A DNA stretch of 23,637 nt. It comes from a virus. Both the position numbers and the translations under genes were made by a program. The stretch covers positions 1 to 23,637 of the IMG/VR virus record IMGVR_UViG_3300010413_000172. One strand, written 5' to 3'. Below are positions 8,379 through 19,100 of the stretch, piece by piece. The notes beneath the pieces are model-generated. The model was given only the letters and a program-made list of their open reading frames with translations. It was not told where the DNA came from and searched no databases. Every line of letters starts with the position of its first letter. Positions within the stretch are counted from its first letter, which is position 1.

Positions 8379-8737
8379 AATATTATAAACTAATATATAA
8401 AGATAAATTTTCAAATGGTTTAACTTGTGCTGGTTATGCAAAAGGATACAAGATTTATATACTTAATAAATATAAAAATGATGTTGGTATCCTTGAGCAT
8501 GAGAAAACTCATGTTAGGCAATGGTTTTATTTTTTAACATTTCCATTTAGTTTTCTTTATAGCAATTTTAAATGGTTTAAATTATGGGCTGAAGTTCAAG
8601 CATATAAAGTACAGCTTAAAAATAATCCTCCTGAATGGCCTGATTATACAGAGCTATATGCAAAGTTTATAGTGAAGAATTATAAATTAGGGAATTATAA
8701 AACACAAGAAGAAGTAGTTAAAATGTTGAGGGCATAA
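8375..8737 (+). CDS. Mini zinc metallopeptidase-like protein (HEKTH)
   Basis: This 120-residue protein carries a compact HExxH motif, HEKTH at residues 42-46 ('ILEHEKTHVRQW'). About 27 residues later comes 'WAEVQAYK', where Glu73 could be the third zinc ligand, an arrangement typical of gluzincin-type metallopeptidases. Between them is a hydrophobic aromatic stretch ('FYFLTFPFSFLYSNF') that could be membrane-associated or buried. It overlaps its neighbours at both ends (ATGA upstream, TAATG downstream), so it is co-translated with the small helical protein and the acyltransferase-like gene. A role in fibre or virion maturation, or in attacking a host protein, is possible. It could also be an inactive fold. 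The motif is seen directly; the activity is inferred. Confidence 0.6.
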   Translation: MKYYKLIYKDKFSNGLTCAGYAKGYKIYILNKYKNDVGILEHEKTHVRQWFYFLTFPFSFLYSNFKWFKLWAEVQAYKVQLKNNPPEWPDYTELYAKFIVKNYKLGNYKTQEEVVKMLRA

Positions 8738-9192
8738 TGAATCTTAATATTTATTTAGTCAACCAACCTCAAGACATAGTTGAGGTTTGGGGATTAGTTA
8801 AGGAAGGATTTACTAAAGTAATGGATAAAGGTCATGGTGAAGAAACTCTTGACTTTATCTTAAGTCAGTTAATTAATAGCCAACTCTTTCTTTGGGTAAT
8901 ATTTGATAAAGAGACTGACGAATATATTGGATTCTTTACGACAAAGAAAGTTTTTAATTTCTATAAAGGTGATAATGTTGGTTGTCTTATTGTTAATCAT
9001 TATTACAAGAAGAATAGGAACTGGAATAAAGAGGGCAATAAAGAAGTTAATGAGTTTATAACAAGGCACGCAATGGAAACAGGCTGTAAATTTATTAAGA
9101 TGTACACAGCTAGAGATAAAGATAGATACTGGAACGACTTGGGTTTTTTCAGGGCATACACTGAGTATGTAAAAGAAGTCGTGGAGGACTAA
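8737..9192 (+). CDS. GNAT-like acyltransferase
   Basis: This 151-residue protein has the outline of a GNAT N-acyltransferase, a family that moves an acyl group from a CoA donor to an amine. It shows an N-terminal helix ('EVWGLVKEGFTKVM'), a strand pair with 'LWVIFDKETDEYIGFFTTKK', a central region with 'VGCLIVNHYYK', a long helix ('NKEVNEFITRHAMETG'), a strand 'KFIKMYTARD' and the closing 'YWNDLGFFRAYTEYVKEV' (131-148), typical of the C-terminal GNAT strands. The usual acetyl-CoA loop (Q/RxxGxG/A) is not clear, as the corresponding region is rich in Lys, Asn and Trp. It may therefore be divergent, or an inactive structural relative. GNATs are known in podovirus tail clusters, where their substrates are mostly unknown. 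Confidence 0.6.
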   Translation: MNLNIYLVNQPQDIVEVWGLVKEGFTKVMDKGHGEETLDFILSQLINSQLFLWVIFDKETDEYIGFFTTKKVFNFYKGDNVGCLIVNHYYKKNRNWNKEGNKEVNEFITRHAMETGCKFIKMYTARDKDRYWNDLGFFRAYTEYVKEVVED

Positions 9193-9195
9193 ATC

Positions 9196-10272
9196 ATGGG
9201 TAAAGATGGTGGTGGTGGTGGCAATTCATATGATGCTGCATACAATCAACAGATGGCTACCCTTGCTAATGTTACAGCAGGGATGGGGTTCAATGATTAT
9301 CTACGGAGATATGGATATCAGTTAAATCCGATGTATGGTGGCATTACAAATCCAATGGCTTCTTATCAGATAGCATCTGGTGCTAATACATTTAATAGTG
9401 GTGCAGGATATACAGGAAATGCTACTATTCCAACATACAATCAGCCAAGTACACAACAAGGAACTGGCGGAGGTATGGGTGCACTTAATGGAATGTATCA
9501 GAATGAAAATGGTGAATGGTTAAGTTCTCCTCCCGGTGGTTGGGCTAATCAAGTTACTACAGGAGCCTCTCCTTATTCTGGTAAAAATGGTGGATTAATG
9601 TCTAATGTTGCTAATGCTGCTGGTCTTAATAATGGTATGGTTAGTGGAATACCTAACAACGGTGGATTGTTTACTCAGGCTGTTGATAGATATGGTCAAC
9701 CAATTATATCAGCTATTGATCTTGAAGATCAAGCCAATAGATTAAACTATCAGTTAAGCCCAGTTCAGCAACAGTATCTTATGGCTGGACTTAATAGTGA
9801 GATAGGATTAATTCCACAAAGAGGTGGTCTTGAGTCAGCACAAATTGCATCACAAATGAATTTATTGCCTGAACAAGAAGCTACTGCATTAGCTGCTTTA
9901 CAAGCACAGCAAGGCGTAATCCCCGGACAAATGGAATCTGTTAATGCTCAGAACGCTGCATTAGTTCAAAGACTTCAAGCTGCTGGTAATCCTGCTCAGA
10001 TTGCAGCAGATCAAGCAAGGGCAAGAGGTGAGGCTACTGCAAATGTACAACAAGCATTTAATCCTGCTGCACTAAGAACTCAGTTAACAAGAGCTGGTGT
10101 ACAGGGAACATCTGGACAGTTTACTGATGCTATGGCAAAGCAAGCATTTGAAAGAAGCAAAGCATTAGCTGGTGCACGTTATGTTGCTGGTAGGGATGTA
10201 CAACAGCAAGCAAAGAATGACCAGATGAAACTTATAGGAACAGGCGTATCTGCCTTACCTACTTATTCATAA
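9196..10272 (+). CDS. Internal virion protein, Gly- and Gln-rich
   Basis: This 358-residue protein opens with a glycine run (residues 5-9) and 'NSYDAAYNQQMATLANV', a start I associate with internal virion or ejection proteins of podoviruses. Residues up to about 185 are rich in Gly, Asn, Ser and Tyr and probably flexible. From 'LSPVQQQYLMAGLNSE' (about residue 188) to the end it is helical and rich in Ala and Gln, with 'ARARGEATANVQQAF' and 'LTRAGVQGTSGQFTDAMAKQ', and few hydrophobic faces. It begins the internal-protein block, just before the 104-residue protein. GGAGG at 9183-9187 supports the start, and AAGGAG (10271-10276) follows for the next gene. A T7 gp14-like role in the DNA-ejection tunnel is plausible, inferred from order and composition, not sequence proof. 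Confidence 0.6.
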   Translation: MGKDGGGGGNSYDAAYNQQMATLANVTAGMGFNDYLRRYGYQLNPMYGGITNPMASYQIASGANTFNSGAGYTGNATIPTYNQPSTQQGTGGGMGALNGMYQNENGEWLSSPPGGWANQVTTGASPYSGKNGGLMSNVANAAGLNNGMVSGIPNNGGLFTQAVDRYGQPIISAIDLEDQANRLNYQLSPVQQQYLMAGLNSEIGLIPQRGGLESAQIASQMNLLPEQEATALAALQAQQGVIPGQMESVNAQNAALVQRLQAAGNPAQIAADQARARGEATANVQQAFNPAALRTQLTRAGVQGTSGQFTDAMAKQAFERSKALAGARYVAGRDVQQQAKNDQMKLIGTGVSALPTYS

Positions 10273-10283
10273 GGAGAAATACA

Positions 10284-10598
10284 ATGGCATTTAATCCGAA
10301 TCAAGCATTGCTGGGTAAGATAGGTGGAGGAACTGATAACTATCAGCAATCTTCTGCTCAGATGATGCAAAATGCACAAGCAGCAATGGGTTCACAACAT
10401 CAGGTAAGAGAAGGTAATGAACCTACTGTTGGTAGTGCATTACAAGGTGCAATGGGTGGAGCATTGACAGCAGCAGGTGCAGGAGCAACATTAGGTGCTG
10501 TAGGTTTAGGAGAAACTGCAGCAGCTACATTTCTTACAGGTGGTCTTGGATTAGGGATTGCTGCTGGTGTTGGTTTACTTTCAAGTATATTTGGTTAA
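10284..10598 (+). CDS. Small Gly/Ala-rich membrane-active internal protein
   Basis: This 104-residue protein has a polar, Gln/Met-rich first half ('YQQSSAQMMQNAQAAMGSQ') and a long Gly/Ala hydrophobic second half from about residue 50 ('GALQGAMGGALTAAGAGATL', then 'GLGLGIAAGVGLLSSIFG'). The second half could span or insert into a membrane. Such small glycine-rich proteins between other internal virion genes are reminiscent of ejection proteins that enter the host envelope, but sequence similarity is too low to name it. The start is set by AAGGAG at 10271-10276. It could also be a holin-like protein, though its position inside the internal-protein block makes an ejection role more likely. Confidence 0.55.
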   Translation: MAFNPNQALLGKIGGGTDNYQQSSAQMMQNAQAAMGSQHQVREGNEPTVGSALQGAMGGALTAAGAGATLGAVGLGETAAATFLTGGLGLGIAAGVGLLSSIFG

Positions 10599-10610
10599 TA
10601 GGAGCATATA

Positions 10611-13094
10611 ATGGCTACCAAACAAACAGGACAAGATTGGATGGCACTTGGGCAGAATATGCTCAACATGGCAGGAAGCCTCCAACAAATGAAAGCAAAT
10701 AAATTACAGCAAGAAAGGGCTGCATTACAACTACAAGATGAAAAGCAGAATAAAGCTGCTGAAGACCTTGGAATGGAGATGGGCAGGAAACATATTTATG
10801 CTCTACCAGATAGTGCTGCTGACCAGACACCTGAAGTTAATGCTGTTATGAAACAACAGAACGCAGCATTAAGTCCTGCCAAACAGGTGAAAGCTGAATT
10901 GCTAGCTGAAGAATATATCAATAAAGATATTGATAATCAAGCTGGAATTATGGCAGAAAGATGGAACGCTCCTTTTCAAACAATGCTTCGTGCTTATGAT
11001 AATAATTCTGATGCTGCATTAACAGCACTTATGAAAGAGATGAAAGGACTTGATAATGTAAATGACAAGTACACATCTAAACTTCGTGTAGCATTTAGGA
11101 ATAAGATGATTGGTCAGGTAGCTCAGTCTGCTGAAACACAGGCTAAGATTTCTAGTGCTGCTATGACACGATCACAGGAAGTACAAAACAACTTAACAGT
11201 TAATGGTCAGCGTTTAGTTGGTTCGTTGATGGAGCACGTTAAGCAGGGGAACGAGCAGCAAGCTGCTGCTACATATGGAGAGATATGGAATCAGTTTGGT
11301 TCTGCTATGTATGGGCCAGCATTTGAGATGAAATATAATGGAGAAACAATTCAGATAAAAGAACGCAGTAGTGGAAAGGTAGTTAAAGAGTTTGATCCTC
11401 TTGATCCACAAGCTGCTTCTAATATTGGAAATTTAGTTTCTTCTCAAATGGGAAACCCTCAGCTTGGGCAAACTTTAGTTAAGCGTTATCAGGACGAGAT
11501 TACTTCACGTCTTCAAGAATCATTAAATGATATGCCGGGTACACTTCAAACAGATATGGAGTTAACACGTAAAGATGGTGTTAAAGTTAAGATGCCAGCA
11601 GGAACAAATCTGTATATGTCAAAGAATTATCTAACTAATTCTGCTGGTGAAGTATTCCCTTTATATGAAAATGAAGCTGCTGTAGGTAAAACATTTTGGG
11701 ATGTTGAAACATTACCAGAATCTACACGCAAAAATATTGATGCTCAAGTAACTGCTATTGGTAAAGAAATGGGTTGGACTCCTGAGCAGATGGAAGAGTA
11801 CAGGCAGAACGCATATGCAGCAGAGAAGGGAAGATTAAATAAAATAACAAATAATGGAGTTCCTATGCAATATCTGCAGCAGCAAGTAGATAGATTGCAA
11901 GATGCTGCATATCCTGTTATCGGTGGCCCACTTGATGCTGAATCATATATGAAGAAGCTACAGGAAATAGGTTCAGGTTATGGTGATGCAGTATATAATA
12001 TTCCATTATCTGATGGTACTGAGTTTCGTGGTACTATCCCTGCATGGATGGATGCAGAGATGGAAGTAAGAAAGCTACAGTCAGAAGCAGTTAAAAATGA
12101 ATCACGTGGAGCTAATGGAACTCCGACACCTTCACCACAACCGGGAGCAGTAGAAGCACCTCCTGTTAATATGCAACAGAGAATTGAGGCTGGCCCCAAT
12201 TATGGGATTGGTGATTTAGCTAAGATGGGACAGAGTGCATTAGGTACTGGTATTGGAATTGCAACTGATGTTATGGCTGGAAGAAAAGATATTACTGGCA
12301 AACCTATTGCTGGTGCAGATCAGGCAGAGCCAAGACTAATTGAGAAAGCTACTGATAAGATGCACGAATGGGCACAAGCAGAGAAGCAATGGCTTAGTGA
12401 TACATATGGAAGAATGACAGGTTCAGCATATGATAAGTGGAATAAAGAAAGATATGGTGGCGGAGAAACATCTGCAATACCAATGGCTAAGTCACACCCT
12501 GCTTTATCTGCTGGAATTGATATGATTAAAAGTCACAAGACAAAAAATGTTGTTAGTAAACAAAAGCCAGTTGAAAATGAATCAATGAATAATTTGTTCA
12601 ATGATTACTTACAATATCATCATGGGAAAAAGAATATACCAAATAATTTAAAGAAAAAATATACAGCTAAAGTAAAAAAGTATCTTGAGAACTATCCAGC
12701 TAATGGTGATGAAATGTATGGTGCTTTAAATGAAGCAGCACACGGCCCATTATCTGAAGAATATGAAAAAATTGCTGGAAATAAAAATGTTTTAGGTGAT
12801 ATGTGGATTCATGGTTTATTCGAGTCTGATGGATATTCAGATTTTTATGGCCCAAAAGATAAGAAAGGTAGGATGGCAGTTGGCCCTTGGCAAGTAAGAC
12901 CTAACTATGCAAAGGATTGGGTTAGAAGTTCAAAAATGTATGGAAAGAAGGCAGAAGAATTTACTGGCAAAACAAAAGCAGAACTTAAGAAAATGTCAAA
13001 GAAGGAATGGGAAGAGTTTTTATTAGACCCAAATGTTAACGCATTGTTTGCACTTGGATTGTATATGCAACACATGAAAGCTGCTAATAAATAA
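10611..13094 (+). CDS. Internal virion protein with C-terminal lytic transglycosylase domain
   Basis: This 827-residue protein is mostly helical and Gln/Ala-rich at the N-terminus (coiled-coil-like 'QQMKANKLQQERAALQLQDE', about residues 24-43). It passes through a Pro-rich linker near residues 503-519 ('GTPTPSPQPGAVEAPPV') and ends in a lytic transglycosylase-like domain, roughly residues 650-827. That domain has the catalytic-type 'LFESDGY' (Glu738), then 'GPWQ' at 758-761 in place of the usual GLMQ, and a final 'LLDPNVNALFALGLYMQHM', the family's conserved closing helix. Such enzymes cut the glycan strands of peptidoglycan so DNA can pass the wall. In T7 this domain is at the N-terminus of gp16; here it ends a mid-sized protein. 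AGGAG (10600-10604) supports the start. Activity is inferred from the motif. Confidence 0.75.
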   Translation: MATKQTGQDWMALGQNMLNMAGSLQQMKANKLQQERAALQLQDEKQNKAAEDLGMEMGRKHIYALPDSAADQTPEVNAVMKQQNAALSPAKQVKAELLAEEYINKDIDNQAGIMAERWNAPFQTMLRAYDNNSDAALTALMKEMKGLDNVNDKYTSKLRVAFRNKMIGQVAQSAETQAKISSAAMTRSQEVQNNLTVNGQRLVGSLMEHVKQGNEQQAAATYGEIWNQFGSAMYGPAFEMKYNGETIQIKERSSGKVVKEFDPLDPQAASNIGNLVSSQMGNPQLGQTLVKRYQDEITSRLQESLNDMPGTLQTDMELTRKDGVKVKMPAGTNLYMSKNYLTNSAGEVFPLYENEAAVGKTFWDVETLPESTRKNIDAQVTAIGKEMGWTPEQMEEYRQNAYAAEKGRLNKITNNGVPMQYLQQQVDRLQDAAYPVIGGPLDAESYMKKLQEIGSGYGDAVYNIPLSDGTEFRGTIPAWMDAEMEVRKLQSEAVKNESRGANGTPTPSPQPGAVEAPPVNMQQRIEAGPNYGIGDLAKMGQSALGTGIGIATDVMAGRKDITGKPIAGADQAEPRLIEKATDKMHEWAQAEKQWLSDTYGRMTGSAYDKWNKERYGGGETSAIPMAKSHPALSAGIDMIKSHKTKNVVSKQKPVENESMNNLFNDYLQYHHGKKNIPNNLKKKYTAKVKKYLENYPANGDEMYGALNEAAHGPLSEEYEKIAGNKNVLGDMWIHGLFESDGYSDFYGPKDKKGRMAVGPWQVRPNYAKDWVRSSKMYGKKAEEFTGKTKAELKKMSKKEWEEFLLDPNVNALFALGLYMQHMKAANK

Positions 13095-13102
13095 GGAGAA
13101 TT

Positions 13103-16100
13103 ATGTCATTCTTAAATGATTCGTCGGAACAGTACAAGAAGTTAATAGGTATTAGTACGACCACACCAGAACAAGCACCAGAAGAACAGGGGCTTGGTGA
13201 AGAGTTCATGACAGGACTCAAACGTGGAACTGAACAGACAATAGGTACTTTAAGCGGTGCTGTCGGTCTAGCTGGTGGTCTAATAGAAAAGGTTGCACCT
13301 TCAACAGAAGTTGGAGAGAAGATGCAGAAGTGGGGTTATGAGTCTTACTTGAAACATATGCAGAATGTTCAAGAAAAGTATTCTCCAACTGTAGCAGGAT
13401 TCTCTCAGATTAAATCTGCTAAGGATGCAGTACATTGGTTCTCAGGTGTAATAGGTGAACTTGCTCCTACTGCTGCAGAAGTAATGTTGTCTGCTGCTCT
13501 TGGTGGTGGTATAGCTGGTATTGCTGCACGTAAGGGTGGAAAGAAAGCTATTGAACGTATATTCGAGAAACAAATAGCAAAAGAAATTGAGAGTGAAGTT
13601 GGCAAACGTGCTATTGCTAAGTTCGGAAGAGAAGCTGCTGAAGCACAGATTGCCAAAGAGATAATCAAGAAAGCTGGTGCAACTGCTGGTGCATGGGCTG
13701 GTTCAACTGCTATGGAAGCTGGTGGTATGTATTCTGAATCAGCACAGGATGTTGGGCTTGAGAAAGCTAGTCCATTTACAGCTTTAGCATTAGGTATGAT
13801 TTCTGGTGCTTCAGAGGTAATATCTCCTTCTGGTCAGGTTATGACCAAGATGGGTATTGGTTCTATAGTCCGTGACTTCAAGAAACAGTTTATTAATCTT
13901 GGTGGCGAAGCTGTACTTACGAGAGTTGGATTAAAGTTTGGTAAAGATGTACTTGAAGAAGCAACACAGGAAGGTTTTCAAGAGTTCCTTAATGTTGTTA
14001 ATGATGAACTTAATAATCCTGATGTTGACCATGCCACTAAACAGAACTTAATTCGTATCCTTGATGCTTCTGCTGCTGGTGCTGCTGGTGGCGTATTGTT
14101 CGCTGGGGCTAAATCCCTTGGCCGTTACAATGCAATGCAGCAAAAGAAAGCATCTGATAAGTTCCAAGAGCAAATGACTGAGGAAGAAGGTGAACCTGAA
14201 GCACCAGTTCAAACTGATATATTCGGAACTCCCTATGGTCAAGTTGTTTCAACTAAACAAAGAAATCCTATTAACATAGTTGTTCCTACTCAAACAGAAC
14301 AAGCACCAGAAACAACTGAGGGTTGGAACGCTGGATTCGATATTGAGAAAGGGCCAGCACAAGGTTATCCATTTCAAATTATTCCTGATACAGCTTATGA
14401 AGCAGGTCAGCTTGAATCTGGTCAGGAAATAACTTTCGTTGATAACGGAAAAGAGAAGACAGGTACAATCACTAAGCTATTCCCTAACGGTACTGCTAGT
14501 GTTAATGTAGGCAGTAAAACAGTTAAGGTTCCTTTAGCTAACCAAGCACCAATAGCACATATAGTTGATGTAGAAACTAAACAACAGCAACCTTTCGTTG
14601 ATACTGAAGGGATTGGTGACCAGTTTCGTATGCCTGACGGCACATTAAGAAATGATATATCTCTTGATTTAGAGACGAATAGGTTCGTTGATAAAGAAGG
14701 TACTGTCGTTTATCCAGTAATTAAATCAACAACAGGAGTTACAAGTGATAAGGAAAAGAGGGGAGTATTACGTACTCCTGAGCCACAAGGGGAAGGTACT
14801 GTACAAGAACAAGCAGCGGAGCAAGGTAGTGAAGAGGGAGCAACAGGTGAACTACTTCAAACACCAGAAAGGACATTAACATCTAAGATCACAGGTCAGC
14901 CAATTCCTGTAGCTACAGAAGCACAGGAGGCTGCTCCTGCTCCAACTGAGTTGCCTGTAACCCAAGAGGATGCAGAAGCATTAGCGACGATTACAGAGCC
15001 ATCTGAGGCTCCTAAGAAGAAGGGGAAGAAGAAAACTGAGGCACAACCTCAATACGAAGCAACTGGTATAGGGCCAGAAGAATCTCCGGGCATTGAAGAG
15101 AAGGCTAGGAAGAAAGGGAAGAAGAAAGAGGTAGAACTAAAAGTTGCAGGGCCAGAAGAAGTTGTTGCTGAAACACCTAAGAAAAAGAAAGGCGTTAAAC
15201 TTGGGCCGAAGACTGAAGAGATTGTGGCTGAACAGGCAGAAGAAGTTCCACCTGAGGTAACTGCTCCTGAGAAAAAAACAGGAAAGAAGTTACCTAAAGC
15301 TAATGTATTAGATAAAGGAGACAACTATACTGTTGAGGAAATAACAAAAACAAATGATAAAGGCCAAAAGGTTTTTAGTAGAGTTGCTTTTTATATTGAC
15401 GAAAATGGTAATCAGCATATAGCTGGAACTATTGAACGTCCTATTTATAAAACAGAAAAGGTAAATGCAAAGCATAAAGAGAATGATACATTACAATTAA
15501 TTCAAGATGCTGAAGATTTACATAGAGAATTTTCTGAGAAAGCTGACAAGGAAACTCAGGATTGGGCAGATAAAAATATAAAAGATATGCTTTATAAAGA
15601 GTTTGGAAAAGAACAAACTGATACATTGACAACTAGTTGGTTTGATGTCAAGGAAGTAAAGCAAACTTTTAAAGATTATAATGATGCTAAGAAAGGTGGG
15701 GACAAAGAAGAGATTGCTGTTGCTGCTTATAATCTTGGTGATATAAAGAAAGCTATATATGAAGATGCAAGAGAACAACTAACAAACATAGAAGCACAGA
15801 AAAAGAAAGCACTCGAAAAGAAACGAGCTAAAGAAGCTAAAGCTGAAGCTAAAGTAGAGGCACGTGAGACTGAGAGACAGGAAGGAAAAAAAGAACCTGT
15901 AACTCATGGGGCTACATTACAAGCTAAGATAGATGCTGGTTCTGTTCTTATGGATATTGATGGTAGAGCATTTGCTACAAAGAAAGATGCTACTGCCAGA
16001 GTATCTGCCGTTAAGAGAGTTGTTGCTGAACTTGGATTTGATCCTAAGAAAGTATCTATCATACAAACAGCAAGGCTTGCCGAGAGCGAAGACTATCGTG

Positions 16101-19100
16101 GTGGAGATATAACAGGAACATATGTTATTAGATATACTGGTAAAGTTGGAGAAGGTATTGAATCTCCACTTACACATCCATATATCAAAGATGTTGCTTC
16201 TGTTGCTACTGAAGTAAAGGAACGGAAAGAGGCTGTTGTAACCCATAACGGTGTAAAATATCGTCAGCCTTACCAGAGGATTGATAAAGGTTTGGTCAGT
16301 ACATCTGCTACACTTCAGGAAGAAGTTTACTTTGATAACACTGAAGACAATACTAGGTGGAAACTTGTACCACAGGAAAAGAAAGTGGGCAAGAATATGG
16401 TTGAGACAGGTAAAATTTATGTAGTTAAAGTTGACCCTGACCAAGCATATGAAACTCATGCTGGTAATGTAGCTGATTGGCCTACTGGTGATTATAAATT
16501 ATTTGGTTCAGTTGTTACAAAAGAAGGAAAAATAAATAATGAAGTATTGAATTGGGTTACTAATCATTACTATAAAAATAGCCCTTCATCTTTAATAGGT
16601 AAAACATTTCCTTTCACAAAGAAAACTATATTCGAGAAGTTTGTAAAGAACTCTGGCGACAAACGACTTGAGGTTGTTCCTGTTGCAAAGGATAAAGGGA
16701 ACAAAGTTATTTGGGGTGTTCTTCGTAAAGGTGATCCTCTTGCTGCAGTTTATAAAACAAGAGAAGAAGCTATCAATGAAGGTATTCCAAAAATAGACCC
16801 TGAGAATACAGGCAATTTAGTTTATGTTGATGAAATAAAATCAGGATTAAATAAAGGAAAGTTTAAAGTATTTGTTAAGCAACTACGTGAAGGTGTATCT
16901 GTTCTTCGTTTTCTTGAAGATAAGATTCAGATAATGGAGAAGATTACTCCTGAAGTTGCTGTACGTAAAACTTTGACAAGTGCTGAACTTGAGAACTACT
17001 TTGCTGAAGCAGTACCAGAAGCAGAGGATAGAGCTAAGTTCACTGCTGAACTTGAAAGTAGAATTACTAAGGCTGCAGAAAAAGCAAGACTTGGTGATGA
17101 ACCTTATGTCCAAAGAATTGTTTGGGATGTCGTATCTAAATATGTCAAGCCTACTAGGAAAGGTACGCTAAATAGAACTCAGATAAACAAGTTTAAGAAA
17201 CAAATCTATACTGATATATTAGAGAAATACAATACAACATATAGAAGTAAGAAGCTAGGAACAAAAGAACTTGATGTATTAAGTAAACGTGTTCGTGACT
17301 TTACTGTTGAATTACTTGGTATCAAAGATACAGCTTTTATGAATAAGATAGAGAAGGACTTTGCTAACCTACAGAGGATTGGCGTAAGAACTAATATCTA
17401 TCGAACAAATGAGACTATCAAGAATGATATTGATTGGAACAAGGAAGCTAAATTAAAACTGTCACGTGACGACAAGTTTAATTTAATATCTGATTTAACA
17501 GGTGTTCAATTCCCTAAAGCGAAGGCTGCTATTTCCGATAAGGTAATGGTTGGTGATATTGAGAAGTTACAGCATAAGATACTATCTGCTCCTGATGCTA
17601 TGGAGGCACAGAACATACTTGATGATATGTATGGGGAGCAGGATAACTTCTACCAAGAGGCCATGTATCAGCATGGCCTCACATTAATCAATAATACTTG
17701 GAAGATAAACAAGCACGCTCCTTATATTGGTATAACAATTAAGACAGGGAAAACTATTGGTAAGATTGTTGGAACAGAGAATAATGATTTCATTGTTAAG
17801 AGTGTAAAGACAGGAAATGAATTTAGAATTTCTCATTCTACTTTTTTTAGGCAGGGCAATAATCCTATATATTATAAGCAAGGGAAGAAGTGGGTTAAAG
17901 TAACTGAAGGTATTCAGAATCCAGACTTCATGATGTCTGCTGATGGATGGGAACGTGTATATAATCTAAGTGATGAAGAGTTTGCTCTTGAATCAAAGAA
18001 ACTTTTACTAAAGGCTAAATATAGAAAAGAGTTTAGACAAAGCATACCTAAATTAATTAAAGAATTGACACAAAGCTGGGTACATAAGCCTGAGATATTT
18101 GTTGTTGATTCACCTGAAATGTATGCTGATCCTAACTTCATTAAAGAACATGGTCGCTTTGTTCCGGGAGTTGTTGATTCAACTGCTTTTATAGCAGGGA
18201 ACATGAAGGTTTATGTTAATGCTTGGAAGGTTTTTAATAAGTCTCACTTAACACATTCCGTACTTCATGAAGTTGTTGGTCATTGGGGATTGCGTTCAGT
18301 CTTTGGAGATTCATTAAATGATGTTATTGTCAGCATGATTAAAGATATAGGTGTTACTGAGATGGCTCAGTATCTACAGGAGACAGGATATGATCTAAAG
18401 AGAAAAGCAGATGGAAGATGGGACAAGACTGATTTCCAGATAGCTGAGGAATATGCATCACAGATAGCTGGTGCTGGACTTAAACCTTCGTTTATTCGTA
18501 GAATAATAACAGCTATTAAAATGCATTTCAAACGAATGGGATGGAATGTCAGGATTACAGACAATGATGTTATAGCTCTTGTTGCCACATCACATAAGTT
18601 CGTAACAGAAGGAAAAGGAACTGCTAAAACTTATACTGAGTTGTCATTAAAAGATAAGAAATTAATATCTCAGATGGCTAGAGAAACAGGGCAGATAAGT
18701 AAAGCATTTGTTCCTTCTACACGTGCTGATGATATATCATATCTTGCTGAAGCTATTCCAGAATTGAGAGAAGAAGCACCAAAGAGATTTGCAGATCATG
18801 GTAGCTTTATTAACAAAATGGTTAACAAGATGACTCCTCTTGGTAATCTAGTTAATAAAGGTAAGTATCTAGCAGTTCGTTATAGAACTCTTGGCCAGCT
18901 TGGTCAGGTTGAAACAAGGACTAAGCAAATATATAATTTGTTCAAAAAGCAAACTGCTGATACACCAGAGATATATAAATACCTAACAACTAAGAACGCT
19001 GACCCTACTGCTATCAAAGATAAAGTATTACGTAATGCAGCAGTAAGAGTTAAGGATGAACTGTTCCAGAATGGTAAAGACTTGGTTGATCGTGGGCTTA

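Noticed and set aside
9196-10272. Collagen-like or spider-silk-like repeat protein
   Set aside because: There is a short glycine run at the start, but no Gly-X-Y periodicity in the rest; composition matches phage internal proteins instead.
15917-16459. 180-residue minus-strand open frame inside the giant gene
   Set aside because: Composition is Phe/Ser/Cys/Asn-rich with no recognisable pattern, no ribosome site was evident, and it is fully inside a convincing plus-strand gene. Read as an antisense shadow.
16980-17171. 63-residue plus-strand frame inside the giant gene
   Set aside because: Out-of-frame shadow of the giant protein, without ribosome site or recognisable features.
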